12,969 nt of DNA from JASEJA01 sp038872535. GTDB lineage: Archaea; Thermoproteota; Bathyarchaeia; Bathyarchaeales; Bathycorpusculaceae. A program made the position numbers and the translations under genes. Shown here piece after piece: positions 1-6,577 of this stretch (the first letter of the stretch is position 1; every line of letters begins with the position of its first letter). Location: NCBI GenBank assembly GCA_038872535.1, contig JAVZJY010000037.1, positions 1-12,969 of the forward strand, written 5' to 3'. The notes beneath the pieces were generated by a model. It searched no databases and was not told where the DNA came from. It worked only from the letters and a program-made list of their open reading frames with translations.

Positions 1-1
1 A

Positions 2-166
2 GACATCCTCGTAGAATTTAAAGGAGAAAAAAGCCTCCTAGACTTAGCAGGATTAAAAATAGAACTGGAAGAAATTTTAGGAAAAAAAGTTGACGTACTA
101 ACCTACAATTCGCTACATCCACTCTTAAAAGACAAAATCCTAAAAGAACAAAAAGTGATCCTATGA
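2..166 (+). CDS. mntA: MntA-type nucleotidyltransferase antitoxin, C-terminal end (partial)
   Basis: The frame is open from the window edge to TGA at 164-166 and encodes 54 residues. The first residues, DILVEF, match the segment just after the catalytic G-S...D-x-D of minimal nucleotidyltransferases, where the third acidic strand follows. The remainder (LAGLKIELEEILGKKVDVLT ... HPLLKDKIL) is the typical C-terminal half of MntA. Known MntA antitoxins neutralise their HEPN partner HepT by adding AMP to a tyrosine. The stop overlaps the ATG of the downstream HepT gene (ATGA at 163-166), the usual coupling of this toxin-antitoxin pair. The catalytic glycine-serine motif lies off the window, so I cannot say whether the antitoxin is intact. 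Confidence 0.8.
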   Translation, partial: DILVEFKGEKSLLDLAGLKIELEEILGKKVDVLTYNSLHPLLKDKILKEQKVIL

Positions 167-497
167 AAAAAGACCCAAAAATCTTCATTCAACACAAACT
201 GGAAAGCATAGAGAAAATAGAAGAGTACACAAAAAACATAAACAAAAAAGAATTCCTAAACTCAAGCCAAATCCAAGACGCCGTAATCCGAAGAAAAGAA
301 TAGCAGGAATGAGAGACATCCTCATACATGGATACTTCGGCGTAGACCTAGAACTAACATGGAAAGTCGCCACACAAGAAATCGCTAACCTAAAAAAGGA
401 AATACTAGAAATAAAGAAAGAACTCGAAGTTTTCGGTATAGACAAGAATAAAATAAAGCCCTTCACAGAAAAAGACCGCGGTGAAAACCATAATTAA
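163..497 (+). pseudogene. hepT: HepT-like HEPN toxin, broken by an internal deletion
   Basis: Two reading frames together give a HepT protein with its middle missing. The first (163-303, 46 codons) carries the N-terminal helix ending SSQIQDAVIRR, then runs into K-E-stop. The second frame resumes at about 298 (R-I-A-G-M-R-D) and runs to the stop at 497. It contains the HEPN active-site motif R-x4-H-x-Y as RDILIHGY. In intact HepT proteins the segment joining these parts, of the type EIIGEAVKNLP...PW, is roughly 25-30 residues. It is absent here and the junction changes frame, so a deletion not divisible by three is the simplest explanation. A 62-residue fragment from the ATG at 309 could still be made, with the RNase motif but without the first helix. 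MntA just upstream supports the identity. Confidence 0.75.
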
Positions 498-540
498 CAA
501 ACACTTTAAAAACATTATGGATAGGCGAAACTTAACTCTT

Positions 541-1086
541 TTACTGTTCCATCAAAGTCTCAAGAGTTGAAAGCGTATTCTCCTTTCTCGCCCTTTTTTT
601 CAGCATTCCCAAATCCACTCTTGTGAATTTTAAAATAGCCCTAACATCATCCATATCCTTTAAGGCTCTTTCTCGTGGTATTGTTGCCTTAATCATTCGC
701 AGTTTAGCCAAAACCAAATCTTCAGGCGTCTGAAAAAATGTTTTTAACCCCGCTATTTTTCCTGCTTTTTTCTCAAATTTCTTGTTTGAAATTATCACGT
801 CAACACTGTAGGGCGTCTTACAATCCTTAAAAGTGGCTATTCTATAACCAGACTTTAAGGCTTTTTCAATTTCCCCTTCATCAACAGTTAATTCTGCCCA
901 TCGCAAAGCAGCGACAAGCCTTGCCTTTTGTTTTCCTTCTGAAACATAAACCAAAACATCAACATCCACAGTAGTTCGCGGAACACCATAAAAGCTAGCA
1001 GCCAAAGCGCCAGTAAAAGCATAATCCAAACCAGCTTTCTCAAAACCCTTTATGAGACGCTTAACAAAATCATAAAAAACTTCCAA
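541..1086 (-). CDS. AbiEii-like nucleotidyltransferase, probable toxin
   Basis: This is a nucleotidyltransferase-fold protein of the AbiEii/Rv0078A kind, about 181 residues. From the TTG at 1086, the motif TGALAASFYG spans residues 25-34 and is followed by PRTTVDVDVLV, giving the paired aspartates D41 and D43. A later SVDVIIS strand supplies the third acidic position. The C-terminal half (PEDLVLAKL, then DMDDVRAIL) is characteristic of the family. An ATG at 1158 is also in frame but would overlap the upstream antitoxin by about 70 bases. The TTG at 1086 has a GAGG eight bases upstream, sits just after the antitoxin stop, and matches the family's usual short N-terminus, so I prefer it. The upstream Rv0078B-like gene fits a toxin-antitoxin pair; the reaction it catalyses is not predictable from sequence alone. 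Confidence 0.72.
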   Translation of the reverse strand: MEVFYDFVKRLIKGFEKAGLDYAFTGALAASFYGVPRTTVDVDVLVYVSEGKQKARLVAALRWAELTVDEGEIEKALKSGYRIATFKDCKTPYSVDVIISNKKFEKKAGKIAGLKTFFQTPEDLVLAKLRMIKATIPRERALKDMDDVRAILKFTRVDLGMLKKRARKENTLSTLETLMEQ

Positions 1087-1087
1087 C

Positions 1088-1288
1088 TTAAACGCCTCTT
1101 TTGCGCCAGCGTTTGCTCCACTCCAGTCTTTCTCGCAGCTTTTCAATAAGCTCCTCATCGCTTATGTTTGGATTTTGCGCTTTAATACCTTCAGCGCATA
1201 TACGCACTGTAGCACTTGACATGTCAATAGCCAAATTAACCTTCTCTTCGGGTTTGAGACGCCCAAGCCTTTCCATATCCTTATTCAA
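1088..1288 (-). CDS. Rv0078B-like small antitoxin
   Basis: A 66-residue acidic and basic helical protein with the core RLKPEEKVNLAIDM, then AEGIKAQNPNISDEELIEKL. This resembles the Rv0078B-related antitoxin family (PEEKL...A..L......GIRAQHP.IS.EEL), known as a partner of AbiEii-like nucleotidyltransferases. The best start is TTG at 1288, with GGTG about ten bases upstream. An internal ATG at residue 5 is possible but has a poorly spaced ribosome binding site. The gene ends one base before the preferred TTG of the nucleotidyltransferase, so the two are probably translationally coupled in antitoxin-toxin order. The family assignment is from recalled sequence pattern only. Confidence 0.65.
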   Translation of the reverse strand: MNKDMERLGRLKPEEKVNLAIDMSSATVRICAEGIKAQNPNISDEELIEKLRERLEWSKRWRKRGV

Positions 1289-1325
1289 TGCATAAGCACC
1301 AAACCATAAATTAGCAATTATTCCT

Positions 1326-1502
1326 TTAAAGCTTCAACCTTCTAATTAGATTTTTCACACGCTCTTGGTCTTTTAGGAAATCTTCTATTATGGCGTTTGC
1401 CACCACATAAATCCGCAAATCATTCAACAAAGCAAGTTTACGCAGTTCCCTATGCAAATCATCGCGAATTTCAACAACAGTTCTTTTAGCGTTTTTATCC
1501 AA
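1326..1502 (-). CDS. Small ribbon-helix-helix DNA-binding protein (TTG start)
   Basis: A 58-codon frame starts with TTG at 1502 and ends with TAA at 1326. The layout is that of a CopG/Arc ribbon-helix-helix repressor: a short N-terminal strand KRTVVEIRDDL (about residues 6-16), then helix A HRELRKLALLNDL, then helix B IYVVANAIIEDFLKDQ, then a basic tail. A GGAG overlaps the stop codon of the upstream fibre gene (TAGGAG), eleven bases before the TTG. That suggests coupling to the end of the viral operon. The Rv0078B-like antitoxin begins about 37 bases downstream on the same strand. It could be a virus regulator, an autoregulator of the toxin-antitoxin pair, or an orphan antitoxin. In a minimal search it is easily missed because it is short and lacks ATG. 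Confidence 0.62.
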   Translation of the reverse strand: MDKNAKRTVVEIRDDLHRELRKLALLNDLRIYVVANAIIEDFLKDQERVKNLIRRLKL

Positions 1503-1516
1503 AATAAGCTATGCTC

Positions 1517-2083
1517 CTAAATGCCTTGGATTTGAATGGCCAAATCGCCAAAAATTAGGAAAAGCCTTGTTACTTTCACTTCTGTCGGCTTCAATACGGT
1601 GACTTCTGCAAGCACACGCACTGTGGCTTCTGGGCTTATGCCGAACTCGGATTGGATTAGTGATGTTGCCGTTGCCTGTGTTATCGCATCTTTGACTAGA
1701 CTTAACGTGCTTGCAGTGTTTATTGTGGCTGAAGCTTGGACTGCTGCGTCTATGTAGATTTCATAAATTCCCACATGGATTAATTCAACGAGGACTTCTG
1801 CGAGTGTTTGGATAACTGCGTCTTGGTTTATGTTAAAAGTTGATTCTTGAGCGGTTAGGCTTTGGCTGGCTATGGCTGCATCCTTGCTTATATTGTATGT
1901 GGCTTGCGTTTGAAGCGTGGCAAGCGAATGGCAAACAGCGTCAACGCTTATTTCATAAGTTGCACCAACAGCAACGACAATTATTTTTGTTCCATCTTCC
2001 AGCAAACCGCCTATCCGCCTTCTACCCCACTCATCAATGGTGGCGTTAACCATTATGTCACCGTATTCTGTGATGTCAGTCAA
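1517..2083 (-). CDS. Repeat-containing putative tail fibre or appendage protein
   Basis: A 188-residue protein, the last structural gene of the operon. Residues about 40-160 are built from roughly six tandem units of about 20 residues. Each starts near [A/S]-T-[Y/F]-x-I-x-x-D-A and continues with small and hydrophobic residues. Units begin at ATYEISVDA, ATYNISKDA, STFNINQDA, GIYEIYIDA, STLSLVKDA and SEFGISPEA; the third unit is four residues longer. The alternating hydrophobic pattern suggests an elongated repeat rod, but the fold is unknown to me. No enzyme motif is visible. Its start overlaps the preceding gene by eight bases. Position after the hub and other small distal genes favours a fibre, spike or decoration role. 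Confidence 0.55.
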   Translation of the reverse strand: MTDITEYGDIMVNATIDEWGRRRIGGLLEDGTKIIVVAVGATYEISVDAVCHSLATLQTQATYNISKDAAIASQSLTAQESTFNINQDAVIQTLAEVLVELIHVGIYEIYIDAAVQASATINTASTLSLVKDAITQATATSLIQSEFGISPEATVRVLAEVTVLKPTEVKVTRLFLIFGDLAIQIQGI

Positions 2084-2831
2084 TTTTTAAGCCTCGTATG
2101 ATAATTTGTGTTGGAACATAATGCTTGTAATAATATGGACGGTAAGATGAAGAGGATAAGTTAGTGGCTTGATTGGCATAACTGTAATCTCCGTAATGTA
2201 TTCTACAAATCCCATAGGTTAATGCAGCGTAAAGAACATTAAAATTTTTAGCAGCAATAATATTTTGAAGGACAAGGTCATCTGAAACAGGATATAACCC
2301 CTGCGTGCCTGAACCATACGGGTTTCCCAAAGTCAGATTCGGCACAGAGGTTAGGCTTGCAAAGTTGCATGGTTTAAGTATTGTTGGTTTTCTGAAGGGG
2401 ACAATTTGTGTGATATGTATTTGATATGCTTTGTAATCCCAGTTACTGTCTGAAACGTTTGACCATAAAGCTAACTCAAGAATGTCATTCACTGCAACAT
2501 CCAAAAAATATGCCCTCACAGTATAATAACTGTTGGCTGGAATACTTGCGTAGTTGTAGTAAACGCTTGACCCGTTCTTCTTCATTCGCCAATATATATT
2601 TCCAGCAGTAACGAACTTTCCAGCGCCAATCACAAGCGCAACCCATTTTTTACTATAAACATTGAAACTTAAGCTGGGTAAATCGCTACTCTGAACGGTA
2701 TAACCTATTTGTGGAGTGGCGGGTTCGCTTGTTGGTAAAGTTTCAGGAGTGCCTAAAAGAGTTTCCTGTGGAGTTTGATAAGTAATGTTTAAAGTTTTGA
2801 GACTTGTTAGTAAAGGCGTTAACCTTGTCAT
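2076..2831 (-). CDS. Hypothetical tail-tip or fibre protein
   Basis: A 251-residue protein that I do not recognise. It is rich in Tyr, Ser and Asn, poor in charge, and contains alternating strand patterns (IYWRMKKNGSSVYYNYASIP, then SYYTVRAYFLDVAVNDILEL) resembling jelly-roll or receptor-binding domains. A Thr/Pro-rich linker (residues about 18-42) precedes this region, as in modular fibres. The C-terminus has a tyrosine-rich strand (YRPYYYKHYVPTQIIIRG). No transmembrane segment or signal peptide is evident. The start overlaps the stop of the 95-residue gene upstream (ATGA at 2828-2831) and its end overlaps the repeat fibre gene, so it is an integral part of the operon. Confidence 0.5.
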   Translation of the reverse strand: MTRLTPLLTSLKTLNITYQTPQETLLGTPETLPTSEPATPQIGYTVQSSDLPSLSFNVYSKKWVALVIGAGKFVTAGNIYWRMKKNGSSVYYNYASIPANSYYTVRAYFLDVAVNDILELALWSNVSDSNWDYKAYQIHITQIVPFRKPTILKPCNFASLTSVPNLTLGNPYGSGTQGLYPVSDDLVLQNIIAAKNFNVLYAALTYGICRIHYGDYSYANQATNLSSSSYRPYYYKHYVPTQIIIRGLKID

Positions 2832-3115
2832 TTGGTTTGCACACCGTCAAAGCCGATTAATTTTGCTGCTGCTGCGGTATTTTTAACTCTAATGCGAATG
2901 CTATTAGTGACATGGAAAGCATATTTTGCATAAACTCCTGCTCCTGCGTCTGTGTCAAAGATTAGGCTGTTTGTTCCGTCGTAAAATTCTAATTGAACGT
3001 CGCTTTCGTGGTAAATGTTGTGTATAACCCATTCTTCTGCGCTTGGTGGTTGAATGTCCAAGTAAGCCCCAGCCGCTATGCTTGAGATTCCGCTTTTAAC
3101 ATCTCCAACAGCCAT
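2828..3115 (-). CDS. Small virion-associated protein, unknown function
   Basis: A 95-residue protein beginning MAVGDVKSGISSIAAGAYLD, followed by predicted beta strands (EEWVIHNIYH, VQLEFYDGTN, IRIRVKN) and ending AKLIGFDGVQTK. Small beta-rich proteins with a start like MAVGDV.SGISSIAAGA and the phrase 'P..(E/G)EEWVIHNI' occur among distal tail genes of tailed viruses; that comparison is from memory. It lies 18 bases after the tail-fibre-like gene upstream and couples to the 251-residue gene downstream. No catalytic motif is visible. A likely role is tail-tip or fibre attachment or decoration. Confidence 0.5.
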   Translation of the reverse strand: MAVGDVKSGISSIAAGAYLDIQPPSAEEWVIHNIYHESDVQLEFYDGTNSLIFDTDAGAGVYAKYAFHVTNSIRIRVKNTAAAAKLIGFDGVQTK

Positions 3116-3133
3116 GCGTTATCAACGCTCCTT

Positions 3134-3610
3134 TTAAGCTGGTCTCTGAAACTTTGGAGTATAGTAAATTTTCACTTGATCGCCGTTAACTACGTTCTTT
3201 GTCGTGTAAGTGTCTCTGCAATACATTGTTCCACCAGAAGAAGCATTGAATAAACCGCATTCGTTTAGGGCATAAGTGTTTGTTATGTTGAAAGTTGCAT
3301 CCATGCTGCACTCGCCCACATTAGCGTCTTTGCTGTATGTTCCTTGAACACGCATAACTTCAGCGCCTAAAGCAGTCTGCGTAGCTGCTGGAGCTGTGCC
3401 GTCGGTGCCAATAGCCACGTAATTGAAAACTGCTGGACGGCTACCACTGCCATCAAAGGCTTGACCACACAAAGCGTTTAATCCAGCGTCAACCACTAAA
3501 TCGTTGAAGTCAAGCTCTTTCTCATCCATGTCAATCAGTTTGCCGTTTCGCCATATTTCAATGCGCCTGCACATTCCAGCTATTATTCCAGATTTATTTT
3601 TCAAACTCAT
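3134..3610 (-). CDS. Tail fibre-like protein
   Basis: A 158-residue protein. After a basic N-terminus it has a phrase typical of small phage tail proteins: FNYVAIGTDGTAPAATQTAL (residues about 62-81), then LGAEVMRVQGTY, then ATFNITNTYALNECGLFNAS and MYCRDTYTTKNVV. The family, seen in many tailed viruses next to baseplate genes, usually gives a single beta-rich domain, and the length agrees. Strand patterns continue to the C-terminus (QVKIYYTPKF). The start ATG lies inside the end of the 83-residue gene upstream (17-base overlap). I infer a distal tail or fibre component; function is not experimentally established for this type as far as I know. Confidence 0.6.
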   Translation of the reverse strand: MSLKNKSGIIAGMCRRIEIWRNGKLIDMDEKELDFNDLVVDAGLNALCGQAFDGSGSRPAVFNYVAIGTDGTAPAATQTALGAEVMRVQGTYSKDANVGECSMDATFNITNTYALNECGLFNASSGGTMYCRDTYTTKNVVNGDQVKIYYTPKFQRPA

Positions 3611-3845
3611 TTCTCAACTTTTCTCCCCCGCTTACACCAGCAAGATTTGAACATCCAGCTTCAGCTTTTGGACGGCGAACAACCGCTATCCAGCCAACCT
3701 CAACATCATAGTAAACGCGGACAACCAAAATGTTCTCATGGGTTTTGAAGAGTTTTTTGCCTTCAGCTCGGGCTACGGCTAAAACGTCGCCTATATCCTT
3801 AAACTTTTCTTTGTCGTCTCGGATGACCAAGGCTTTGTCAGGCAT
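3594..3845 (-). CDS. Small hypothetical protein in the tail operon
   Basis: An 83-residue protein with no recognised family. Its central part reads like one compact alpha/beta domain: a charged helix (DKEKFKDIGDVLAVARAEGK) followed by beta strands (NILVVRVYYDVEVGWIAVVR). The C-terminal fifteen residues (GVSGGEKLRNEFEK) overlap the next gene in another frame. It overlaps the preceding gene by eight bases and is co-directional with the whole block, so expression is probably coupled. No membrane segment, zinc site or enzyme motif is seen. A small tail-tip component or assembly factor would fit, but this is only from position. Confidence 0.5.
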   Translation of the reverse strand: MPDKALVIRDDKEKFKDIGDVLAVARAEGKKLFKTHENILVVRVYYDVEVGWIAVVRRPKAEAGCSNLAGVSGGEKLRNEFEK

Positions 3846-4077
3846 TTGAGCGGTTGACCTCCTTTAAAGTGCCGTCAACGTTCCAAACGAAGTTTAGCGT
3901 GAAAATTTCATTATCGCCTTCATAGGCTTTTAATGTGGCTATTGTGCCATCAGCGTTCCATATGAAAATTAGCCTTGTTATCTTTTTTCCCGCAGGTGGA
4001 GCCATAATTCCGCTTAAGGCACTGTGAATCGCCCTATAAGCCTCTTCGTAACGTCCATAGGAAACATTGCTGCTCAT
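3838..4077 (-). CDS. Small protein with duplicated 'WN-DGT' beta motif
   Basis: A 79-residue protein beginning immediately after the hub stop codon. After an N-terminal helix (YEEAYRAIHSALSGIM) come two similar beta-hairpin units: RLIFIWNADGTIATLKAYEG and TLNFVWNVDGTLKEVNRS. The similarity is visible in the DNA too, at about 3870-3907 and 3949-3986, so it arose by a short internal duplication. Proteins with a repeated 'WN.DGT(I/L)' hairpin occur in virus tail regions, as best I recall. The role is unknown; it may connect fibres to the hub or be a small trimerising domain. Confidence 0.5.
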   Translation of the reverse strand: MSSNVSYGRYEEAYRAIHSALSGIMAPPAGKKITRLIFIWNADGTIATLKAYEGDNEIFTLNFVWNVDGTLKEVNRSNA

Positions 4078-5667
4078 TTATAGTAACCTCGCAATTTTGT
4101 GTCTGCTGATGTGGTCTGTCTTGCTTCTTAGGGCATAGAGATAATCTGCTAAAAGCGGTTGTTCTCGTCCGAGCTCCAAGGTGATTTCTAATGTTTGCGT
4201 TTTTGCGTCAACACGGTATTCAAGGCTTTCAATTCGAAAGTCAGCGTCAACATTCTCGTTTGGCAATGCCGCATGGATTTTGTCTCCTGGCAAAAGCGGC
4301 GTATTGCCATAGTCTATCACTGTGCTTTTTATGGTTAAGTATTCTGCTGGGTTTTTGTAATGGTTAAGTAAGGCTTTTGCTCGCAAGGCGCATTCGTTGT
4401 CGCTGTAAAGCTCCTCATCCGTGTCTGTTAATTCCCTTAGGCCGTAAGCGTTTTGGCTGTTAGCGTCTTCTTGTGTGCTGTTGTATCTGCGTCCGCCGAA
4501 GAATAAGCCGTCAACCCAGAAGCTGCCAGTGCCAACACCAGTAAACCAACAGTCAAAACGCAATTTCTTTATTTGCGTCCAATCAAAACCGCTTTCAACA
4601 TTCCACAAGTCCACATTTTCTTTGCCAGCTTTAACTTGTATTTGAACCCACTTGTCGGGTCCAACTTGAAAGGTGTGGCTTGCAGCCTTACTTGAAGTGT
4701 CATAGAGTATAACAATTAAGTTTCCGTCAAAGGCTGCTTCACGGTATGCCCAGAAGCTTAATAGTGGGTAGAGGTTTGCGTTAACTTCTTTTCCGCTGTT
4801 TAGCGTGAAGATGCAGCCTATCCAATACTGGTTTGCTCCATAAGTTTTGATGCTTCCGCTGCCCTTAACCTTGTTTCCAGTGTCAAAACTTACTTCGCCG
4901 GCTGCTGCGCTCCAGCTTCCATCTGAAGGCGTTAGGCTTTCAGTCCAAGCATCTTTATCGCTTGGCACACTTTTGTCAGCAGCACCGTAAACGGTAATTT
5001 TGTTGCGAATGTTATGAATGTCTTTTTGGTATTCGCTTTCCTCAATTTTCTCGCTTAGGCTTACGGCGCTTGTCTTGCTATTGCGTGGGAAAAACTCGAA
5101 TTTGCCGTCTGGCGCTATGCGGAAATCGTAGCCTATTACGCCTTGTTTGTCTGCTGACTCTGCCACGTATTGGAGAATGTCGAAGACTGGTGTGTTTTCA
5201 TATTCCAGTTTTGTGTATGTTGTATCAGTGTTTTCAACAAGTTCTGTTCCGCCACGATTATGGCTTAAACCAACATAATAATCGAGCAGATGTTTAATTA
5301 TGTCTTCGCCCTTCATGTTTTCAAAGGTGCCTGTGAAAACTCTTCGAAAGAGGCGTTCTCCCCAGCACCGCCCACTAACACGCACATAGTTTTCCGTTGG
5401 CGTAGATTCATACTTTACGGATTCAACACGGCAAGTTATGATTTGTGGACAGTTTACGCCTCTTCCAATGCTTACGCTCCCATCCATTCCAACATTTATG
5501 GGATAAGAACCGCTTGGGCTATACTTTTTATCCCAATTCTGCAACAACACTTCGAAGCTGCTAACCTCTTTTGTGCAGCCTAAATGCACACGACACTGGA
5601 TAACATCGCCTTGAGGCGGAGTAACAGAACCGAAGGCAACGGCAATTTTCGGAATGTCAACGCTCAT
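4078..5667 (-). CDS. Baseplate hub (gp27/gpD-like) protein with inserted carbohydrate-binding-like domain
   Basis: A 529-residue tail protein. Residues about 1-230 follow the pattern of hub proteins: a strand-rich start, then SGRCWGERLFRRVFTGTFEN, a helix GEDIIKHLLDYYVG, PVFDILQYVAESADKQGVIG, and YDFRIAPDGKFEFFPR, ending HNIRNKITVYGA. Residues about 405-529 resume the fold with AYGLRELTDTDEELYSDNEC, ALRAKALLNHY and LLPGDKIHAALP. Between them, about residues 235-395, sits a beta-sandwich-like block with Trp- and Gly-rich strands (LLSFWAYRE, KWVQIQVKAG, SFWVDGLFFGG) resembling carbohydrate-binding modules. The hub closes the tail tube and anchors fibres in known siphoviruses. The gene overlaps the tape measure by four bases (ATGA). 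The hub assignment is by pattern; the sugar-binding idea is weaker. Confidence 0.65.
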   Translation of the reverse strand: MSVDIPKIAVAFGSVTPPQGDVIQCRVHLGCTKEVSSFEVLLQNWDKKYSPSGSYPINVGMDGSVSIGRGVNCPQIITCRVESVKYESTPTENYVRVSGRCWGERLFRRVFTGTFENMKGEDIIKHLLDYYVGLSHNRGGTELVENTDTTYTKLEYENTPVFDILQYVAESADKQGVIGYDFRIAPDGKFEFFPRNSKTSAVSLSEKIEESEYQKDIHNIRNKITVYGAADKSVPSDKDAWTESLTPSDGSWSAAAGEVSFDTGNKVKGSGSIKTYGANQYWIGCIFTLNSGKEVNANLYPLLSFWAYREAAFDGNLIVILYDTSSKAASHTFQVGPDKWVQIQVKAGKENVDLWNVESGFDWTQIKKLRFDCWFTGVGTGSFWVDGLFFGGRRYNSTQEDANSQNAYGLRELTDTDEELYSDNECALRAKALLNHYKNPAEYLTIKSTVIDYGNTPLLPGDKIHAALPNENVDADFRIESLEYRVDAKTQTLEITLELGREQPLLADYLYALRSKTDHISRHKIARLL

Positions 5668-6209
5668 TTCTCGACACCTCTGCGGTAAAACTCTTCTTCT
5701 CCAGCGCGAGTTATCGAACGCGTGTGCGTAGACGTTTCAGCGACAGCAGCATTATATTCCTTAACAGAATCTGTGGCTGCGTTCATTTGTGAAGCAAAAT
5801 ATGCCATGGCTGCAGCCGCTCCAATAATGACGGCTATTCCTACGCCAGTTAAAGCCAAAAACGTGGCATAGCTAATGTTCAAAGCGTTCTGGGCTGCAGT
5901 GGCAATCCAACAAGCAGCAGCATAAACTTTTTGGGCTATAGCGACGCCCCAGCTTGTGCGCATAAACATTCCTAAAACGCTGATAACCATCATGGCGCTG
6001 TTGAAAACACGAGCCTGCTCATCATTTAATAAGCCAAACTGGTGGGCAATGTGTCCAATGGCTGTGCCAGTTGCGCCTAAACCAGCAATAGCCGAACCAA
6101 GGCTTTTTATGCGAACACTTAAGGCTTCAGCGTCAGTTTGGATTCTCGTAAATTCGTGGCTTGCACGATTAACAGCACGAATTGTGATGGCTATTTCCCT
6201 AAAACTCAT
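5664..6209 (-). CDS. Very short tape measure protein
   Basis: A 181-residue protein between the gp10-like gene and the hub, the usual slot of the tape measure. The N-terminus (MSFREIAITIRAVNRASHEF, then coiled helix to residue 36) is a typical tape-measure start. It is followed by hydrophobic stretches at about 38-56, 72-90 and 113-140 (GVGIAVIIGAAAAMAYFA), the membrane-active part in known tape measures. The C-terminal 40 residues are polar. Tape measures are normally several hundred to over a thousand residues. This one ends in a clean ATGA overlap with the hub, so it does not look randomly truncated. At about 1.5 angstrom per helical residue it would specify a tail of at most some 27 nm. 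Confidence 0.6.
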   Translation of the reverse strand: MSFREIAITIRAVNRASHEFTRIQTDAEALSVRIKSLGSAIAGLGATGTAIGHIAHQFGLLNDEQARVFNSAMMVISVLGMFMRTSWGVAIAQKVYAAACWIATAAQNALNISYATFLALTGVGIAVIIGAAAAMAYFASQMNAATDSVKEYNAAVAETSTHTRSITRAGEEEFYRRGVEK

Positions 6210-6577
6210 TGTAAACCAGCCTCCAATTTAGCTACGTCAATAGCCTCGCAGATTATCTGCTCAAGCCTTGGCAAATATTCCTGCATAGCCGGGTAAAGGA
6301 ATGGGCGGGCTTGCATGTAGCGTGTGCCAAACTCAACAAATAAAGCGTAAGTGGCTTCAGCGCCTACTTCGGCAACCCACTCGTTTATCTTCGAGTATAT
6401 TGAGTTTCGCAGAAGCCCTGTTCTAAAGGGAGCCAATGATTTGGCATATTCTTTAACTTCTATTGCCCACATTTCCAACTGTTCATGCACTTGCGTCTGC
6501 ATTGCCAAGTCAAACTGCTGCATAGCTTGCTTAAACTCCTCAACACCTTCCATGTTGCATGTCATTTCAACCGCCAT
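6206..6577 (-). CDS. HK97 gp10-like tail completion protein
   Basis: A 123-residue protein of the HK97 gp10 family. The core is unmistakable: helix EMWAIEVKEYAKSLAP, FRTGLLRNSIYSK (the 'P..TG.LR.SI' motif), then EVGAEATYALFVEFGTRYM (the 'YA.FVEFGT' motif), then RPFLYPAMQEYLPRL. In known siphoviruses this neck or tail-completion protein helps join head and tail. The start at 6577 has GTGAGG four bases upstream. A second ATG at 6565 forms an ATGA with the stop of the -1 frame of the tail chaperone, so either start is possible. The stop overlaps the tape measure start by four bases. Its place after the chaperone, rather than before the tail tube, is somewhat unusual. Confidence 0.85.
   Translation of the reverse strand: MAVEMTCNMEGVEEFKQAMQQFDLAMQTQVHEQLEMWAIEVKEYAKSLAPFRTGLLRNSIYSKINEWVAEVGAEATYALFVEFGTRYMQARPFLYPAMQEYLPRLEQIICEAIDVAKLEAGLQ

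Noticed and set aside
185..466. Minus-strand frame of 93 codons opposite the HepT remnant
   Set aside because: It is Phe/Leu/Ser-rich, as expected from the complement of A-rich coding sequence, while the plus strand matches HepT.
1880..2000. CRISPR-like array in the repeat fibre gene
   Set aside because: The repeats are protein-level, diverged and in frame; there are no identical DNA repeats with unique spacers.
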